Assembly (NCBI GenBank): GCA_006503535.1
Contig: QYRS01000009.1
Coordinates: forward strand, 310,001-374,000
Direction of reading: 5' to 3'
DNA: 64,000 bases
Origin: Arthrinium phaeospermum
Taxonomy: Eukaryota > Ascomycota > Sordariomycetes > Amphisphaeriales > Apiosporaceae
Shown: positions 47,216-58,956 of the stretch, one piece after another
How the letters are laid out: each line of letters opens with the position of its first letter
Position numbering within the stretch: the first letter of the stretch is position 1
Notes under the pieces: generated by a model
What the model was told of the DNA's origin: nothing
Database searches by the model: none
The model's input: only the letters and a program-made list of their open reading frames with translations
Made by a program: the position numbers and the translations under genes

Positions 47216-48456
47216 TCAAGCATCCCAGCTAAACTTGCGCTCATGTAACGATGAGTTGCCCCCGCCGTCCCGCAGCGATTTCCGGCGGGCCGACGAGCCC
47301 TCAAAGTCGTGGGACGTCGCGATGGACTGCGCGATGGAATCCTGCCGCCGGTAGGGCGCGACGCTGGTGTCGGCCAGCTCGGCGACGAAGCTGGTGGCGG
47401 GCATCTCCTGGGCGGCCGGCACGTCGCCGGCGGGAAGTTCCATCCACGGGTTTGTGTTGGCGTCGGCCTCGTATACAACCGAGGCGTCCATCTCGTTGGC
47501 GTTGGGATTGGTGTTGGGATTGGCGTTGGTGTAGGCGTGGGCTTGGGCATTATTATTATTACGATTAGATACGCCACGACTAGCACCAACGACCCCATTT
47601 CCTTCTCCATGCCGCGGTCGTGGTCATGGTCTTGGTCCCGGGTTGGCACGCCGGCAAAACCCTCCGGGTGCCCGCTCAGCTTCGTCGTGGAGCTGTAGCT
47701 GGTGTCGATGTTGTTATGGCGGTCCTCGGTCTCGGCCGGCTTGTACTTGGTCCGGTAGTGGTGCCGCCAGTACCAGAAGGCGAGGATGCCGAGGATCAGG
47801 GACACGAACGGCACGATGACGCCCACCACGATGACGGTCGTGGTCGAGGGCCCGCCGCCGCCGCCGCCGCCCTTGTCGTCGCCGCTGCCCGGATCGCCCG
47901 TGTACGTCGCGCCGGGCACCGTCGGGTTCGTCTCCAGGATGCTCAGGTCGGAGCTCTGCCAGCGGACCTGGATGCCGAAGGCCAGGGCCGGGGTGGTGAC
48001 GGTCGTGGTCGTGGTGCCGTCGTAGGTGGCGGTGTAGGTGGTCAGCGGGTCGGCGGCCGTGGTGATGCACTTGCGCCACTGCACGTCGAGGTCGGTGGTG
48101 GTGTCCCGGAAGCATGAGTAGCCCGCGGGGCAGCAGATGCGCGCCGTCTCGCCCGGCAGGATCGGCCCGCCGTTCCAGGGCTTGCCGTCGTCGCCGAGAC
48201 GCGCCGCCGTCTCGGGCAGGTAGCAGCCCTCGGTGTAGCCCTGCGGGCAGATGCCGGGCGAGTAGAAGCCGCGCCGGTTGCCGTAGTAGTCGACCCAATT
48301 GCCCGGCATGCAGACCGACGACGACACCGCGGGCGCGTCGCGGTACGTCCACCACGGCTGTTGGCAGAAGTCGGGCATGGTGAAGACGGTGGTCAGGGGT
48401 CCGGCGCCGCGCGTCGCGCTCGTCAAATGGTCGCCCATGGTCGTCGTGGCCGCCAT
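47216..48456 (-). CDS. Single-pass surface glycoprotein with Cys-rich ectodomain, frame broken near the C-terminus
   Basis: This is a fungal-specific membrane protein of unknown function. From the ATG at 48456 it has a Cys-rich ectodomain with GFYSPGICPQGYTEGC and ICCPAGYSCF, a pattern common in ascomycete surface proteins. A Thr-rich stalk and a Gly run precede one membrane helix (TTVIVVGVIVPFVSLILGIL), and a basic stop-transfer follows. The cytosolic tail reads normally to about 47620. After that the same frame gives an implausible Pro/Thr/Arg sequence ending at 47191, whereas the next frame gives a family-like tail (SVVYEADANTNPWMELPAGD to FSWDA, stop at 47216). I find no intron that reconciles the frames, so a one-base deletion or a sequence error between about 47560 and 47620 is likely. 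I give the end of the family-like frame. Confidence 0.7.
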
Positions 48457-49640
48457 CGTGCGCGGGTATTGCCGGCCGAGCGGCGTCGTGTGGGGGGTGG
48501 AAAGAGCGCTGTTTCCGGGGGAGGTAGGAGCGTTGTGTGCCGGGAGATTTCGGTTCGGTTCGGGGGTGTGAGGTGGTGAGGTGGGTGTTGGCCGTTCCGT
48601 GGGCGTTGAGTCGAGAGAGCTGCCGTCCGGTTCTTGCGAAAGGGAAGATTAATCAAAGATGGTAATCGACGGCTCGCGCTGCATCCACTACCGAGAATCT
48701 TCCTACTAGCGGGCATTCATGACTCGGAATTGCCGAAATGCCAGGGGCCCGGAACTGGTCCGAGTTGCGGTTCCCCGGGCAACTTGTCCTTCTCCGTGGA
48801 AGTAGAATGCAACATGAACGACTGATTCACGACTTGCGATGGGAACAAAATTGAACCGATGGCAGAGACACCAATGGCAATCGAACAATTCCAGAAGCTG
48901 CTACGTAATGAAACATAGCCCGGCTGGAATTTTGCTGAGCCCCTGATGCTTAGCCCCCTGGAGCTGGTCTCCACTGGGGAGGAGAATTAGCGTTTAAGTT
49001 GACGTTGACGTACAAGGGCTACCCCTGCATCCACTGAATTATTCGCATCAGACGGTGGGGTCATCCTTTGGTCGCGAACGCGTCGACCCCTCGCGTCTTG
49101 AGCATTCTGTTGGCCTTAAGCGTGACCACTTGGAAGGGGTCTCAATGCAAACAATGGGTCCGTTGAACTTCCAGATCGGAACCGCTTCAGAGTCTTGGAG
49201 CCATGGCGAGAACTGATTGGGTTGCCGCTGGTCGAGAATACCAGTTACGGACGACACGTGCCTGCGGGTATTGGAAAGAAGTGCATCGCGATAAGCTCGC
49301 GTGGGATATCCACGCAGAACGCTCTTACCCGGGTCACTGGAAGCACGGGAACCGGGGCGGTGGGCCCCAGTTCGAAAACATCGGCTAGCACAAGCATCCA
49401 GGGGCAAGGTGTGAACTGCATGCCTGGCCAGAAAAGCTTGATTGAAATGAGTGTATCTAGCTAGCGACCTGCGATAGCACCTATGAAGGAAAATAAAATA
49501 TCGGAATAAACGGCCAGTCCGAACGTGGGAAAAGACTGACGCCCTTACAAAAAAAAAAAGAATTATGCCTTGTGTCCAAACGGGACCATGAGGAACCTGG
49601 CGGCATCATCCGCACCCAAGAACAGCTTTTGGGTTTATCA
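48457..49640. other. Intergenic, no supported gene
   Basis: This 1.2 kb stretch lies between two minus-strand genes. No domain-bearing frame, RNA or repeat is seen, apart from a short A-run near 49548. Confidence 0.5.
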
Positions 49641-50276
49641 TCAAATCAGCATGACCTCTTTGGGCATGATGTATATTTTCCCCACGCCGAAATGATTCCG
49701 TATCTTGCGGACGACTGGGTCGGCTCCGGCAACGGCGAGGAGAGGCGGGTGAACCCCCTCGACGCGATCGCAGTTGGCCGCGCTCTCGCCACTGAACTGC
49801 AGGAGGCCCGACGCGGCATCGCCCGGCGTCTCGTAAAAGTCCGCCTCGACTCGACCCACAATCATACCCGACGCCAGATCCACCTCCTCGATGGTATTGC
49901 CGGACGCAGCCGGGCGATACATCGGACCGGGTGGAGGCTCGAAATGCTGGAACTTGAGCTTCTGGGTGTCGATCCAGACCCGCCCGCCTGTGACGTACGC
50001 CGCCATCCCGCCTTCCGGGGTGTACAGCCGCAGGCCGTACGGGTTCGAATACTGGTTGAGTTCGATGTCTCCGATGGGCGGCGCGGGTCCCGCACGCACG
50101 GATACTACCTCGATTTTCCCGGGAGCTGCCAGTTGGCCTCCCACTCGCGGTACGTACAATACCTGCTTCTCCTTGTCGTAGACCACCTCGCGTGGCATCA
50201 CGGCGTTTTGTAGGAGAAAGATGCGGTATTCGCCTGCAATTTCCTCGAACGATAAATTCTCTCGACGCTGTGTCAT
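49641..50276 (-). CDS. Uncharacterised protein, 211 residues
   Basis: This is a single open frame starting at MTQRRENLSF. I do not recognise the family. The composition is that of a folded soluble protein, with alternating beta-like stretches (KQVLYVPRVGGQL, YGLRLYTPEGGMAAYVTGG, KLKFQHFEPPPGP), no signal peptide and no membrane helix. Codon use is GC-rich like the neighbouring real genes, and the antisense frames look like shadows. It ends with IYIMPKEVMLI. No function is proposed. Confidence 0.6.
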   Translation of the reverse strand: MTQRRENLSFEEIAGEYRIFLLQNAVMPREVVYDKEKQVLYVPRVGGQLAAPGKIEVVSVRAGPAPPIGDIELNQYSNPYGLRLYTPEGGMAAYVTGGRVWIDTQKLKFQHFEPPPGPMYRPAASGNTIEEVDLASGMIVGRVEADFYETPGDAASGLLQFSGESAANCDRVEGVHPPLLAVAGADPVVRKIRNHFGVGKIYIMPKEVMLI

Positions 50277-50944
50277 GATGACGTTGTATTTGAGGATTTC
50301 GTACTAAGCCCCTAGAATCGTTGGAAGTGAACTTTTGGACCCGTGGTGCCTACTATTCATCCTCCGTAGAGGAGCTCTACACATTTATAATCGTAGGACT
50401 TGGTATTCTTTATGCTGCATGCCAGTTTCATATTTCAAAAGCATTCATAACTTATTCTGCAATCAGATTCCAATAACCCCTGATCAACATCACATGACAT
50501 GCCTTGAACAGGTTATGTGCGCGAGGTCCCTGGTATGACGGGAATGTGTTTGCATGTGTTATATCTGCATCATATTTTCGACGCGGGGTTTGGGTTGCGG
50601 TTGGTCCAGATCAGGACCCTACCCTATCGCGCCATCGGTGCGATTCGGAGAGTGACTCTGTGTATTGAGGCCAACCAAGGCCAAAAGTTTGAGTACAAGT
50701 GCGAATTATTGTATGATGCAGGCTAGTCCTGATATGCCTAACAGTTGGTTCATGCTCTAAAAGCCAGGGAACATGGTACCTCTGTGGCATTTCCCAATCA
50801 AGGATCCGAAGAATGTGAGTTGTGTAACTATGGTACAACGAATGCATGGAAACGCTATGGTAGAATACGAAGTTTCCCCCTCCCCAATGCAAACACCTCT
50901 TTATATGCGCGCGTCTAATGATGAATATCGATCGTTTGGCCCGC
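50277..50944. other. Intergenic, no supported gene
   Basis: Upstream of the 211-residue gene and downstream of the PAN-like gene. The short frames here look non-coding. Confidence 0.45.
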
Positions 50945-52149
50945 TTAACCCATGACCACCTCGGCCGACTGCGCAAAGTTGTTAGTCCGGATCTTGCCGC
51001 TCATCGACTGCTTGGTGTAGCAGTAGTTGTTGGCCGAGCCCGCATCCCCGTCGTTGATCCACGAGACGCCCACGCAGCCGGTCCGCTGCGCGCAGTTCTG
51101 CAGGCACTGGAGGAACGTGCCCGCCTCGGTGCTCTGCAGGTCGCCGCCGTCGCGCGAGTACCCGCACCCAATCTTGAATTTCACGCGGCCGTTGTCGGGG
51201 AGCGTGTAGGTGCTATTGTTGGCCGAGGGGCACGTGACGGGGCCGGTGCCGCCGCCGGGCGCGGCCGAGGTGCTCGAGGGGGTGGCGGAGGAGGGGTTGG
51301 TGGGGGATGTGGGGGTCGTACTGGATCTGATTTCAGTCAGCACATGGGAACCGTACCGTGTGGTTTGCCAGAGAGAGACATGTCGACAAGGATGGCAAAA
51401 AGGAATCATGATGTACTATTTACTTACCCGCTGTTGGACTGTGCACCCGTGTTCTTAGCAAACTTACCAGTTTGCTGCATGCCTACCACGACACCGACCG
51501 TGATGACAACGACAAGCAAACCGATCAACAGCGCCGAAAGCCAGAACCGCTTCCTGCTCATCCCCAGGATCCGGCGCTTATCTGACCTGGATGAGGCATG
51601 ATCCCGGACCGTCGTCGACTCCGCATCCCAGTTCTCCGTGTCCGTCCTCTTCGTCTTGGTCGGCGTGCCGGCATTATTCTTGTAGTAGGCCTTGGACTGC
51701 GGATCGACGACGCGGGGACCGGCGAGGACTTCCAGGCCCGGCTGCGACAGGTGATGGTAGTCGGCGACGATGACCTCCTTGCCGGGCTCGGGCGGGTGCA
51801 CCTGGAGCGTCGAGTGGGCACTTCCGCCGCCGCCGCCGCTCAGCTTGGAGAAGATACTGGCCTTGGACCGTTTGCGTTGCTGTGTCTTCTTCTCCGAGAG
51901 CGGGGACACCACCGAGGCATCGCCTTTTACGATACCTCCGGCGCCGGCGGCTATTCCTGTGCTGGGATGCCCCGCCTCGACGCAGTCCCAACAAACCGGG
52001 ACGGTCCCGTCCGAGTGCGGGCACGGGACCGCCAAAGGCGACGCCGGCGACGGGGTGACGAGGGTGATGGCGCTGTTGGGGGCCGTCGGCGAGGTCGGGG
52101 TGATGGCCTTGGTCGATTGGGTCTCGGACCGGGCCTTTTTGCTGCCCAT
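50945..52149 (-). CDS. Type II membrane protein with PAN/Apple-like C-terminal domain
   Basis: Two exons (51428-52149 and 50945-51320) join in frame, giving 365 residues. The cytosolic N-terminal 200 residues are Ser/Thr/Pro-rich, with a Gly run near SKLSGGGGGSAH. A basic stretch (SDKRRILGMSRKR) precedes one membrane helix, FWLSALLIGLLVVVITVGVVVG. The extracellular part starts with a Thr/Pro/Ser linker and ends in a Cys-rich module (CPSANNSTYTL, KFKIGCGYSRDGGDLQ, FLQCLQNCAQRTGCVGVSW, NYCYTKQSM). This is a common fungal PAN-like pattern thought to bind carbohydrate or protein. Function is unknown; the topology is inferred from the absence of a signal peptide and the position of the basic cluster. 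Confidence 0.78.
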
Positions 52150-53743
52150 GTTTTACTGCTATCCAAACTTTATTATTAAGTAACTTATGTAGATCATAGA
52201 AAAAAGCCGAGATCGTGTCTCATTTCGAAAACGTCGCGCCCTGTTGGTACTCGGGGCAATCATTCGTAGAAGGGGGGCGTTTTGGGCTTAAATATAAGGT
52301 GGAAAAAGGCAAAAAGAATCAATAGCGTGTGTGTAATCTTACGCAGCCCCTGCGTTCAGTAATGATGGGTTTAAGCGCCATTGCGGTTGGGTTCAAGAAG
52401 CACAAAATGGCCCATGTCAACGGTGGTGGATGGCGTTCTCGGCCTCTTTGAAGGGATATCTTTAGAACAAGGGCGGTTTGTGGCTTCTTTTCCCCTCTTG
52501 TGGGGAACAAAGTTTATGCAAAGGTCACATACAACCTGATGGGCTATGGCGTCAAATCTGACAAAGGGAGACAAGCTGACAGGACAAAATCACCGACCTT
52601 GCTTTATGTCGAGGAAACTTGGCAACCCGCCCCTCATCCCCCGCAGCCCTGCGCCATCGAGTTCGCAGCGGCTCACGCTGCTGCACCCCTTGCGCCGATG
52701 GGACACCGGTGACATTCCTCTGGGTCGAGCGGTCCGCCCCAAATCGGTATTGCTACCGCTACGGCCGTTGCACAAGCCCACAGCTGAGCCCGGGCTAATT
52801 AGCAAGGGATATAAGAGGCCATGCCTCAGCAGCATTCAAGATTGCAGCCCCCCATCGGATCTGCATAGATCGATGGAAAAGTACAGGAGCTAACCAACTG
52901 GGATAGGTTCAGCTTATGTATAAGAGAGCCCCTACCGGGAGTATCAGTAATCGATGGGCATCCTGGCCTTTCGCTAGTCTGGCGTATATTGGCGAATGGG
53001 ACGCTCTAAAGCAGTTTCACCGGCCACGGTGTAGTTAGGCGCTGCCTCGACTGAAGAGCTAATTTGGTCCATTTAGTCCCGGGTCAGTCTCCTTCCGCGA
53101 CACTAGAATGCCAAGCATATTGTCTACCGAGTGACCCCGGGGATGGGCTATCAAGCGTATTTCTTTCCCCTATCGCCGGTGACTTTCCTACCGCACTTTC
53201 AAACACATGATCAGTTGCGATGGGCTCGAAAAGTTGGCGCTAGGCGCCCTCAAGAATCGCGGTACCGTCAGCAACAGCTGGCCATGGATAGTCACCCCTA
53301 CCTTCTTAAAACAGTATCTGGGTGTCCATCTCCGACGGCGCAGTAACGGAGACTTGAATAACACACCACACGCCTTGGGCTTTTCTTTGCCCGGGAGGTA
53401 AAATATCTGATATTGTGTTACCGAGTATGCGCGTCAACCGCGGTAAAGTACGGCCAATCAGCCATTTGTACGACACTTGGAAGAATGTGCAGACCCGGAT
53501 TCGCAGGCGCCGGGAGGGCGGGTGAGCGTGGTCCTACGATGAAGGGAGTCGTCAGATTCCATTGGGGGACCCCCTGCCTTTCTACAGGAACTTCAGATAC
53601 CCCTTCCCTCCCTCACGGGCCGATAGTGGCCTGTTCCCTGCACGCCACTGCCACGGCGGCTTCTATCCCTTGTACTCCCCAGAGACCCTTCGCGGTCGCA
53701 CATACTGAGAATGCCCCACGTTTCGGGCTCATAGTCAGGATCT

Positions 53744-53783
<40 letters not shown>

Positions 53784-54103
53784 CTCCAACAGAGCAATCG
53801 AATCACGTTCTTGTCACGGCACTGTCAAAAGAAAGATGTGTTTGGTTCGAATTATTAATCGCTACTATACTCCGTACCTAGAACTTGTTGAGGCAGAGTG
53901 TCATGACCTACCTTTGACTTACCTACATGGACCTATTACACGTTAATCTGGTGTGGCCGCCAGCCACGAGTAGTTGGAAGAAACCTAGTCAGCCGACGAC
54001 ACGTTGCACCTGCCGGATTCAATGCAGAGGCCGTCTCTGGACAAAGAGAAAACATCGCAGCGGCCTCGCCTACTTACTACCTGACCTTGGCAAATTCTTT
54101 TCT
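52150..54103. other. Gene-free stretch containing a 36-nt poly-T run
   Basis: About 2 kb without a supported gene. A run of 36 T lies at 53748-53783. Plus-strand frames at 53413-53946 and 53927-55090 read through the T-run or antisense to the next gene and are not credible. Confidence 0.55.
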
Positions 54104-56356
54104 TCAGACTTTCAACGCGTGGGGCGGGACCTCGTTGGTCCCGGCGCGGACGCACCACGCCAGGATGCGGCGGCGGACCCAGTACGGGAACCCCTCGTGG
54201 CGCATGAGCTGGACGAGGGACCGGCCGCCGGTCTCGACGTCGACGTCGCGCTCGCGGCGGGCGCGCTCGGCGTTGAGCAGGTCGACCGTGTGCTCGGCCG
54301 CGAGGGTGACGTCGACGCCGCCGCGCGCCACGAGCTCGACGGCGCCGACGTCGCTCAGGATCAGGAGGTCGAGGGGCCGCGGGTCCCGGCGCCGCAGGCG
54401 CCGGTGGAAGCCCGGCAGCACGCCGTTGGGGTCGCCGCCGCCGCCGCCCGGAAGCCGGGCCAGGATGGCGTCGAGGTTCGACCGCACGACGGCCGGGTTG
54501 TTCCGGTCCGTCGTCTGGCCCTGGCCCAGGCTGCCGAGGACGTGCGTGTTGTTGAAGAAGAGGGGGGCCTGCATGTCGCGGAGCAGCCAGCGCACCGTGT
54601 CGGGCAGGCCGTCGGTGGCGTCGTCGTCGGCCGCGGGGTTCCGGGGTCTTCGTTGGGCCAGGGCGCGGCACAGCAGCTTGAACAGCAGCCGCTGGAGCTT
54701 GTACTCGCCGTTCTTCGCGGTCCGGTACCAACGGACGTTGTTGGTGACGATGGCCTGCAGCAGCGGGAGCCGGGCGTCCGAGCTGAGGCAGGCGTCGTAG
54801 AACTCGTCGCTGACCAGGTGCAATCCGTCCAGGTGGATATCGTACCACGCCCACGCGTTGATGATGTGGATGGCGTTGGTCATGCGCAGGGGCAGGGCCT
54901 GGAGCTGGGGGGTGCTCTGCGTGACCACCTCCTTGAACCCCTTCCAGCTCAAGGGGCCGATGATGATGGCCCCCCTGGGGTTCCGCCGCAGCGCCTCCCT
55001 GACGTGGACGAGGAAGTCGATCATGACCCTGTTGTCGGCGCGGACGCGCCCCGCCTCGTCGATCCATTTTCCGATCTCGTCCCGGAGTAGGTTGTTGAGA
55101 ATGGGGTGGTTCTGCTCCATCATGGGCTCGACGAAAATAGTGAGCAGACCGGTCCAGCCGGCCTTGACGCAGGCCATGAAGAAACGCCAGGTCCGCGGTC
55201 CAACTTTCGGCAAGGCGAGAAAGTCGTCCATGATCTCGGGCGTCTCCATGGCCAGCTTCTCCAAGTCCGCCCAGGCCTCGTCGCTGAGGGTGCGCTGGGT
55301 CCCGGGCGCGTGGGGCGCATGCAGAAGCGCGTTGGCCACCTCGGCCGCACTGTCGCCCCGGGCTAGCAGCTCCCGGATCACGTCCGCCCGGCCGCACACG
55401 GCGGCCAGGACGATGGGCTTCATGAAGAGGTGGGATTGACGCTGGCGGACGCCCTGCGTGGCCCATTGGAGGTCCCAGTCCAAGCCGCGGTTCTGCCACG
55501 TCTGCAGGATGTCCCGGATGACGAGCATGGGAGCGCCGTTCTGGATGGCCAGGTGCAGCAGGGGGAGCCTTGGCTCATCGTCCGGGAGGCCTGGATTGGC
55601 GTTCTGCCAGTGTAACTGGTAGTCGATGTCGAGATTGTACAGGGAGAAGGAAGTGGTGTGGAAGATCTCGGGGTGCGTGAAGCCCAACACAAGCTCGTCT
55701 ATCAGCGACAGGTGCTGGTAGACGTTGAGGAGAAGCTCGGGCGGCAGGGTCCCACTCAGCTGGAGCGGCCCCGCGAAGACCAGGGCGCCCTGGTCCGGCA
55801 CAGGCGACGACGAGCCGGGCGCCGCGTTTTGTGCTCTGAATTCCTTGATCAGAGTGTTGAAGGAACTATAAAGAGGCGTTTTCTTCTGGTCCCCCTCGTT
55901 CCCAGGCCACATCGTGTTGAGATCGTATGCTTGGTAACTGGGGCCTTCCAAGAACCGGATGATGGGGGCGGGCGCCTGTCGCAGCTTCTCTCGCTCCTCG
56001 GGCCCGAGGTATTTGAAGACCTCGACCCACACGCGCGTCACCTCGTCGTAGGTACCGGGCGTTCGGGGCTGGACCGGGGAGGAAAAGTAGCCTTCGGCGG
56101 CGAACTCGGTTTCTAACGCGGCGCCCTCGGCCCACGCCTCGGCGGCCAGCTGCTCCTCGACGGGATCGGGGGCGGGGTCGTCGGAGAGAGTAGCAAGATA
56201 GTTTGCAAGATTGGTGGTGGCTATGTCATAGTGGCGGTCATGAGTAATCTTCTCAAGGACCTCCGCGAGGTATTCGGTGTTGTAGTCGGAGGAGCCGGAG
56301 GAGCTGGCATGAGAAGGGGAGCTTGCGTTGCTGCCGTTGTTGGCCATTTTGGACAA
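54104..56356 (-). CDS. F-box/ankyrin-like protein, 750 residues
   Basis: This is a single-exon gene from MSKMANNGSNAS (MANNGS at 56347 is equally possible). The middle has an F-box-like segment, LPPELLLNVYQHLSLIDEL, starting near residue 205. Segments resembling ankyrin repeats follow: PLLHLAIQNGAPMLVIRDIL and PIVLAAVCGRADVIRELLA. Later helical repeats may continue an ankyrin-like solenoid. No signal peptide or membrane helix is seen. Such proteins are abundant in ascomycetes and are presumed adaptors for SCF ubiquitin ligases; the target is unknown. The coding sequence is strongly GC-rich, which produces long false frames on both strands (53985-55499, 53927-55090, 54087-54800). Confidence 0.75.
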   Translation of the reverse strand: MSKMANNGSNASSPSHASSSGSSDYNTEYLAEVLEKITHDRHYDIATTNLANYLATLSDDPAPDPVEEQLAAEAWAEGAALETEFAAEGYFSSPVQPRTPGTYDEVTRVWVEVFKYLGPEEREKLRQAPAPIIRFLEGPSYQAYDLNTMWPGNEGDQKKTPLYSSFNTLIKEFRAQNAAPGSSSPVPDQGALVFAGPLQLSGTLPPELLLNVYQHLSLIDELVLGFTHPEIFHTTSFSLYNLDIDYQLHWQNANPGLPDDEPRLPLLHLAIQNGAPMLVIRDILQTWQNRGLDWDLQWATQGVRQRQSHLFMKPIVLAAVCGRADVIRELLARGDSAAEVANALLHAPHAPGTQRTLSDEAWADLEKLAMETPEIMDDFLALPKVGPRTWRFFMACVKAGWTGLLTIFVEPMMEQNHPILNNLLRDEIGKWIDEAGRVRADNRVMIDFLVHVREALRRNPRGAIIIGPLSWKGFKEVVTQSTPQLQALPLRMTNAIHIINAWAWYDIHLDGLHLVSDEFYDACLSSDARLPLLQAIVTNNVRWYRTAKNGEYKLQRLLFKLLCRALAQRRPRNPAADDDATDGLPDTVRWLLRDMQAPLFFNNTHVLGSLGQGQTTDRNNPAVVRSNLDAILARLPGGGGGDPNGVLPGFHRRLRRRDPRPLDLLILSDVGAVELVARGGVDVTLAAEHTVDLLNAERARRERDVDVETGGRSLVQLMRHEGFPYWVRRRILAWCVRAGTNEVPPHALKV

Positions 56357-57062
56357 GGGTTGAAAAGAGAAGTGTGTTAACTTCTTCTTCTCCTAAGTCG
56401 TTTCCAGGGTAATAGATAATGATCAAAATATTGAACGACTTTGCTCGTTCAGGTACTGTTTGCAAAGATGGGATGTTCTGGGACTGTTGCTTCCCGAGCC
56501 GAGGTTCCTCCGACTTATATCTCGGCACGCCGAACGCCCGTAGTACTCCCCATTTCCAAGCCCCCTTGACCTCGACAATGATATTGTATTTTCGTTCTAC
56601 CGAGTTGAAAGAACACGTCAGACAAACAAACCTAATGTGCAAAGACAACAATGCATACAGGAATTTTTGTCTCCCCATGAAAGAGATACAAAGACCGAAC
56701 AACGCAGCCGGCGCGATGAACTCTTTGTTAACTTGTCTGTGATATACGAAAAGGGGAACTCAGACGTATAGTGGTTGCGGAGGAGCACCGGCTGACACGA
56801 GATGTCCGCCCGATATATGTTGCATTGGGTACATATACCACTATAGCCGTATGCTCTAGAGGAATTCCACTTTTGCGTGCGACAATATACCAAACACGAG
56901 GTCCCCGGAGGAGGGAAGCGAATATTTAACCGCGCAAGACGTGCATGTTGGAAACAGTAACAGACTTTACATAACTGCTTTTACTATTTTGTACGAAACA
57001 AATGTGAACTAAGTCGTTCTGTATGAGGAAGCTTTCTGCATATCATGATGGGGATTTCTGGT
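56357..57062. other. Intergenic, no supported gene
   Basis: About 0.7 kb between two minus-strand genes, AT-richer than its neighbours. No feature is seen. Confidence 0.45.
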
Positions 57063-57962
57063 TTATTCAGCAATGGTAAAGACCGCCTCCCCTTCACGAT
57101 CCTTGACCACCATCTTCAGGCCAGCCTGAGGCTCGCCAAACACCCACCCTTCTGCCCGCATGTCTTTGATCACCGGTATCTGCTCATTCTCAACGGCACT
57201 TCGAGAGCTTAGCGAATTTACATCATGGTGATCCACCAAATCGACCAGCCTGTGAGCCACGTCCTCCGTCTCATCTACCCCCGGCGCCCGTACCAGTGGT
57301 AAGTCGTCGGGCAAGGTCCACCGTGCCACTTTCTTTTTTTTCTTCTTTTCGCCCGTCGCCCGTTCCTCTGCTTCTTCATCCTCGAGACTGCCAAACGACC
57401 ACCAGCAAAAGGTCATCGTGCCCGGCCAGATCCTGTACGTGTCGCCCGGTCGCAAGAGCCGCAGCAACTTATCCTGCACAGACTCGCCCTGATCCCCCAT
57501 TCTCCGGAGAAGCTTCGCGGGGGTAAGCTCCCACACCACCTCGGCATGTCCTCGCCCCACCGGCGGGATGGTCACAAAAGCGAAATGGTCCTCTTCCTCG
57601 CGCTTCAAGAGATCCGGGTCGCCCCCGACGCGGACGTGGGTGACGCGCTTCGTGGGCCGCATCCTAATCTCCGGGGTCGGGCACTGCGGGTCGGCCGGCG
57701 CGGTCAGCTGGGGAGAGTGCATGGCGAGGAGGGAGAAGGCGTCGCCCGACGGCGAGTTGTCCAGGCACGAGTACTTGGTCAGGACGGTGACGGGGCGCTC
57801 GGGGAAGGGCGAGGCGGCCTGCTCGACCTTGGCCACGAGCTTGAGGGGCTCCGTTGGGTCCGGGTCGTGCACGGAAAGAGTGTGTGGCGGGCTCGTGCTC
57901 AGGCTGAGGGAGAGCTGCACTTTTCCCCCGTCTTGTGGAGGTTGGTCTTGATGGGACGCCAT
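57063..57962 (-). CDS. Uncharacterised protein, 299 residues
   Basis: This is a single open frame starting MASHQDQPPQDG. I do not recognise the family. The sequence looks like a beta-rich cytosolic protein (VQLSLSLSTSPPHTLSV, VTVLTKYSCLDNSPSGDAF, VTHVRVGGDP, HAEVVWELTPAKLL) with a Lys-rich insert (GEKKKKKKVARWTLP). It has no signal peptide and no membrane helix. GC-rich codon use and a clean frame support a real gene. No function is proposed. Confidence 0.65.
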   Translation of the reverse strand: MASHQDQPPQDGGKVQLSLSLSTSPPHTLSVHDPDPTEPLKLVAKVEQAASPFPERPVTVLTKYSCLDNSPSGDAFSLLAMHSPQLTAPADPQCPTPEIRMRPTKRVTHVRVGGDPDLLKREEEDHFAFVTIPPVGRGHAEVVWELTPAKLLRRMGDQGESVQDKLLRLLRPGDTYRIWPGTMTFCWWSFGSLEDEEAEERATGEKKKKKKVARWTLPDDLPLVRAPGVDETEDVAHRLVDLVDHHDVNSLSSRSAVENEQIPVIKDMRAEGWVFGEPQAGLKMVVKDREGEAVFTIAE

Positions 57963-58956
57963 GTTCCGTCCTTTGATGGGGCTTGATTGATTTGGTTGTT
58001 CAGTGTTCGAAGAAGTGTTCCTATCGTAAAAGCATCCTCTCAGATCAGAATGGTTTTGGCAAGCTCGATGGGTCCGAAGAAAGTCCCTTGATGGCGAACA
58101 ATTGCTGTAGGCAAATGACGTTGCAGGTCTTGGAGATTGAGGGGGATTCAGGTCCCTGTATATGAGTGTCCTGTGATTGGTTCTTCCGTTCAGCCAGTAT
58201 TAGTCAGCCGCGTCAGTGGGCTGACGTTCATCGAGATTGCCCTGCGCCGTACAGGCAATGCTGAACACTGCCCGTCCGCGGATTGATTGCTCGCCCCCAA
58301 TCTCTGTGCGCCGCTGCCTGCAATCCTGTCAGCATCAGCCCCTTCACTAGCGGGGAAAAGGACTGTGTTTACCCACTATAGACACTGATGTAGTTGAGTC
58401 CTGCCGATCGTTTCCTACGTAGAGATCACGAGTACACATATATAGGAATAGTAGAACGATTATAATCGAACCATGGGTTAGATGGCTATTTTAGGCCCCG
58501 TCATCGCGCCAAAAGAAACGAAAAAGTCAGATGACATCACCAGATTCGGCCTGTTCTCACTCCCTAAAGTAAGCCAGTAACGTACCATGGGGTTCAGTGT
58601 TAGCAGAGTTGAACATGGGCAATGGCAATAGCGGCAAGTATCAGAAGAGCTTTAAAGCATCGTATACGCTCATGGCGCAGTATTCTTGGCTGTCACACGT
58701 TGATTGTCTGCCACATCCGGTCCTACAAGCCCGGGATAGGAGCATCATCTCCGGCATGCTGTTGGGTCACTGGGTATGGAGGGGGGTGCTTCCTGAAGGA
58801 TGGATGAGCTGACAATTGGCTAATTGATGATGAAGATATCTCGGAATGAAGGAATTTAAAGAGAGAATGAAAGTATATAACAGGGGACTGAACGCACAGT
58901 TATTTTGGAAGTCAAACAATAGCAACCACAGCAACATCAAACTCCCTAATACAAGA
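57963..58956. promoter_or_regulatory. Divergent intergenic region before the metalloprotease gene
   Basis: About 1 kb. Short plus-strand frames (58597-58812, 58622-58807) lack any family character. No specific site is recognised. Confidence 0.4.

Noticed and set aside
53927..55499. Long frames on both strands (387 and 504 codons) overlapping the F-box/ankyrin-like gene
   Set aside because: They are Arg/Pro/Ala-rich shadow translations of very GC-rich coding sequence. The 750-codon minus frame has proper domains.
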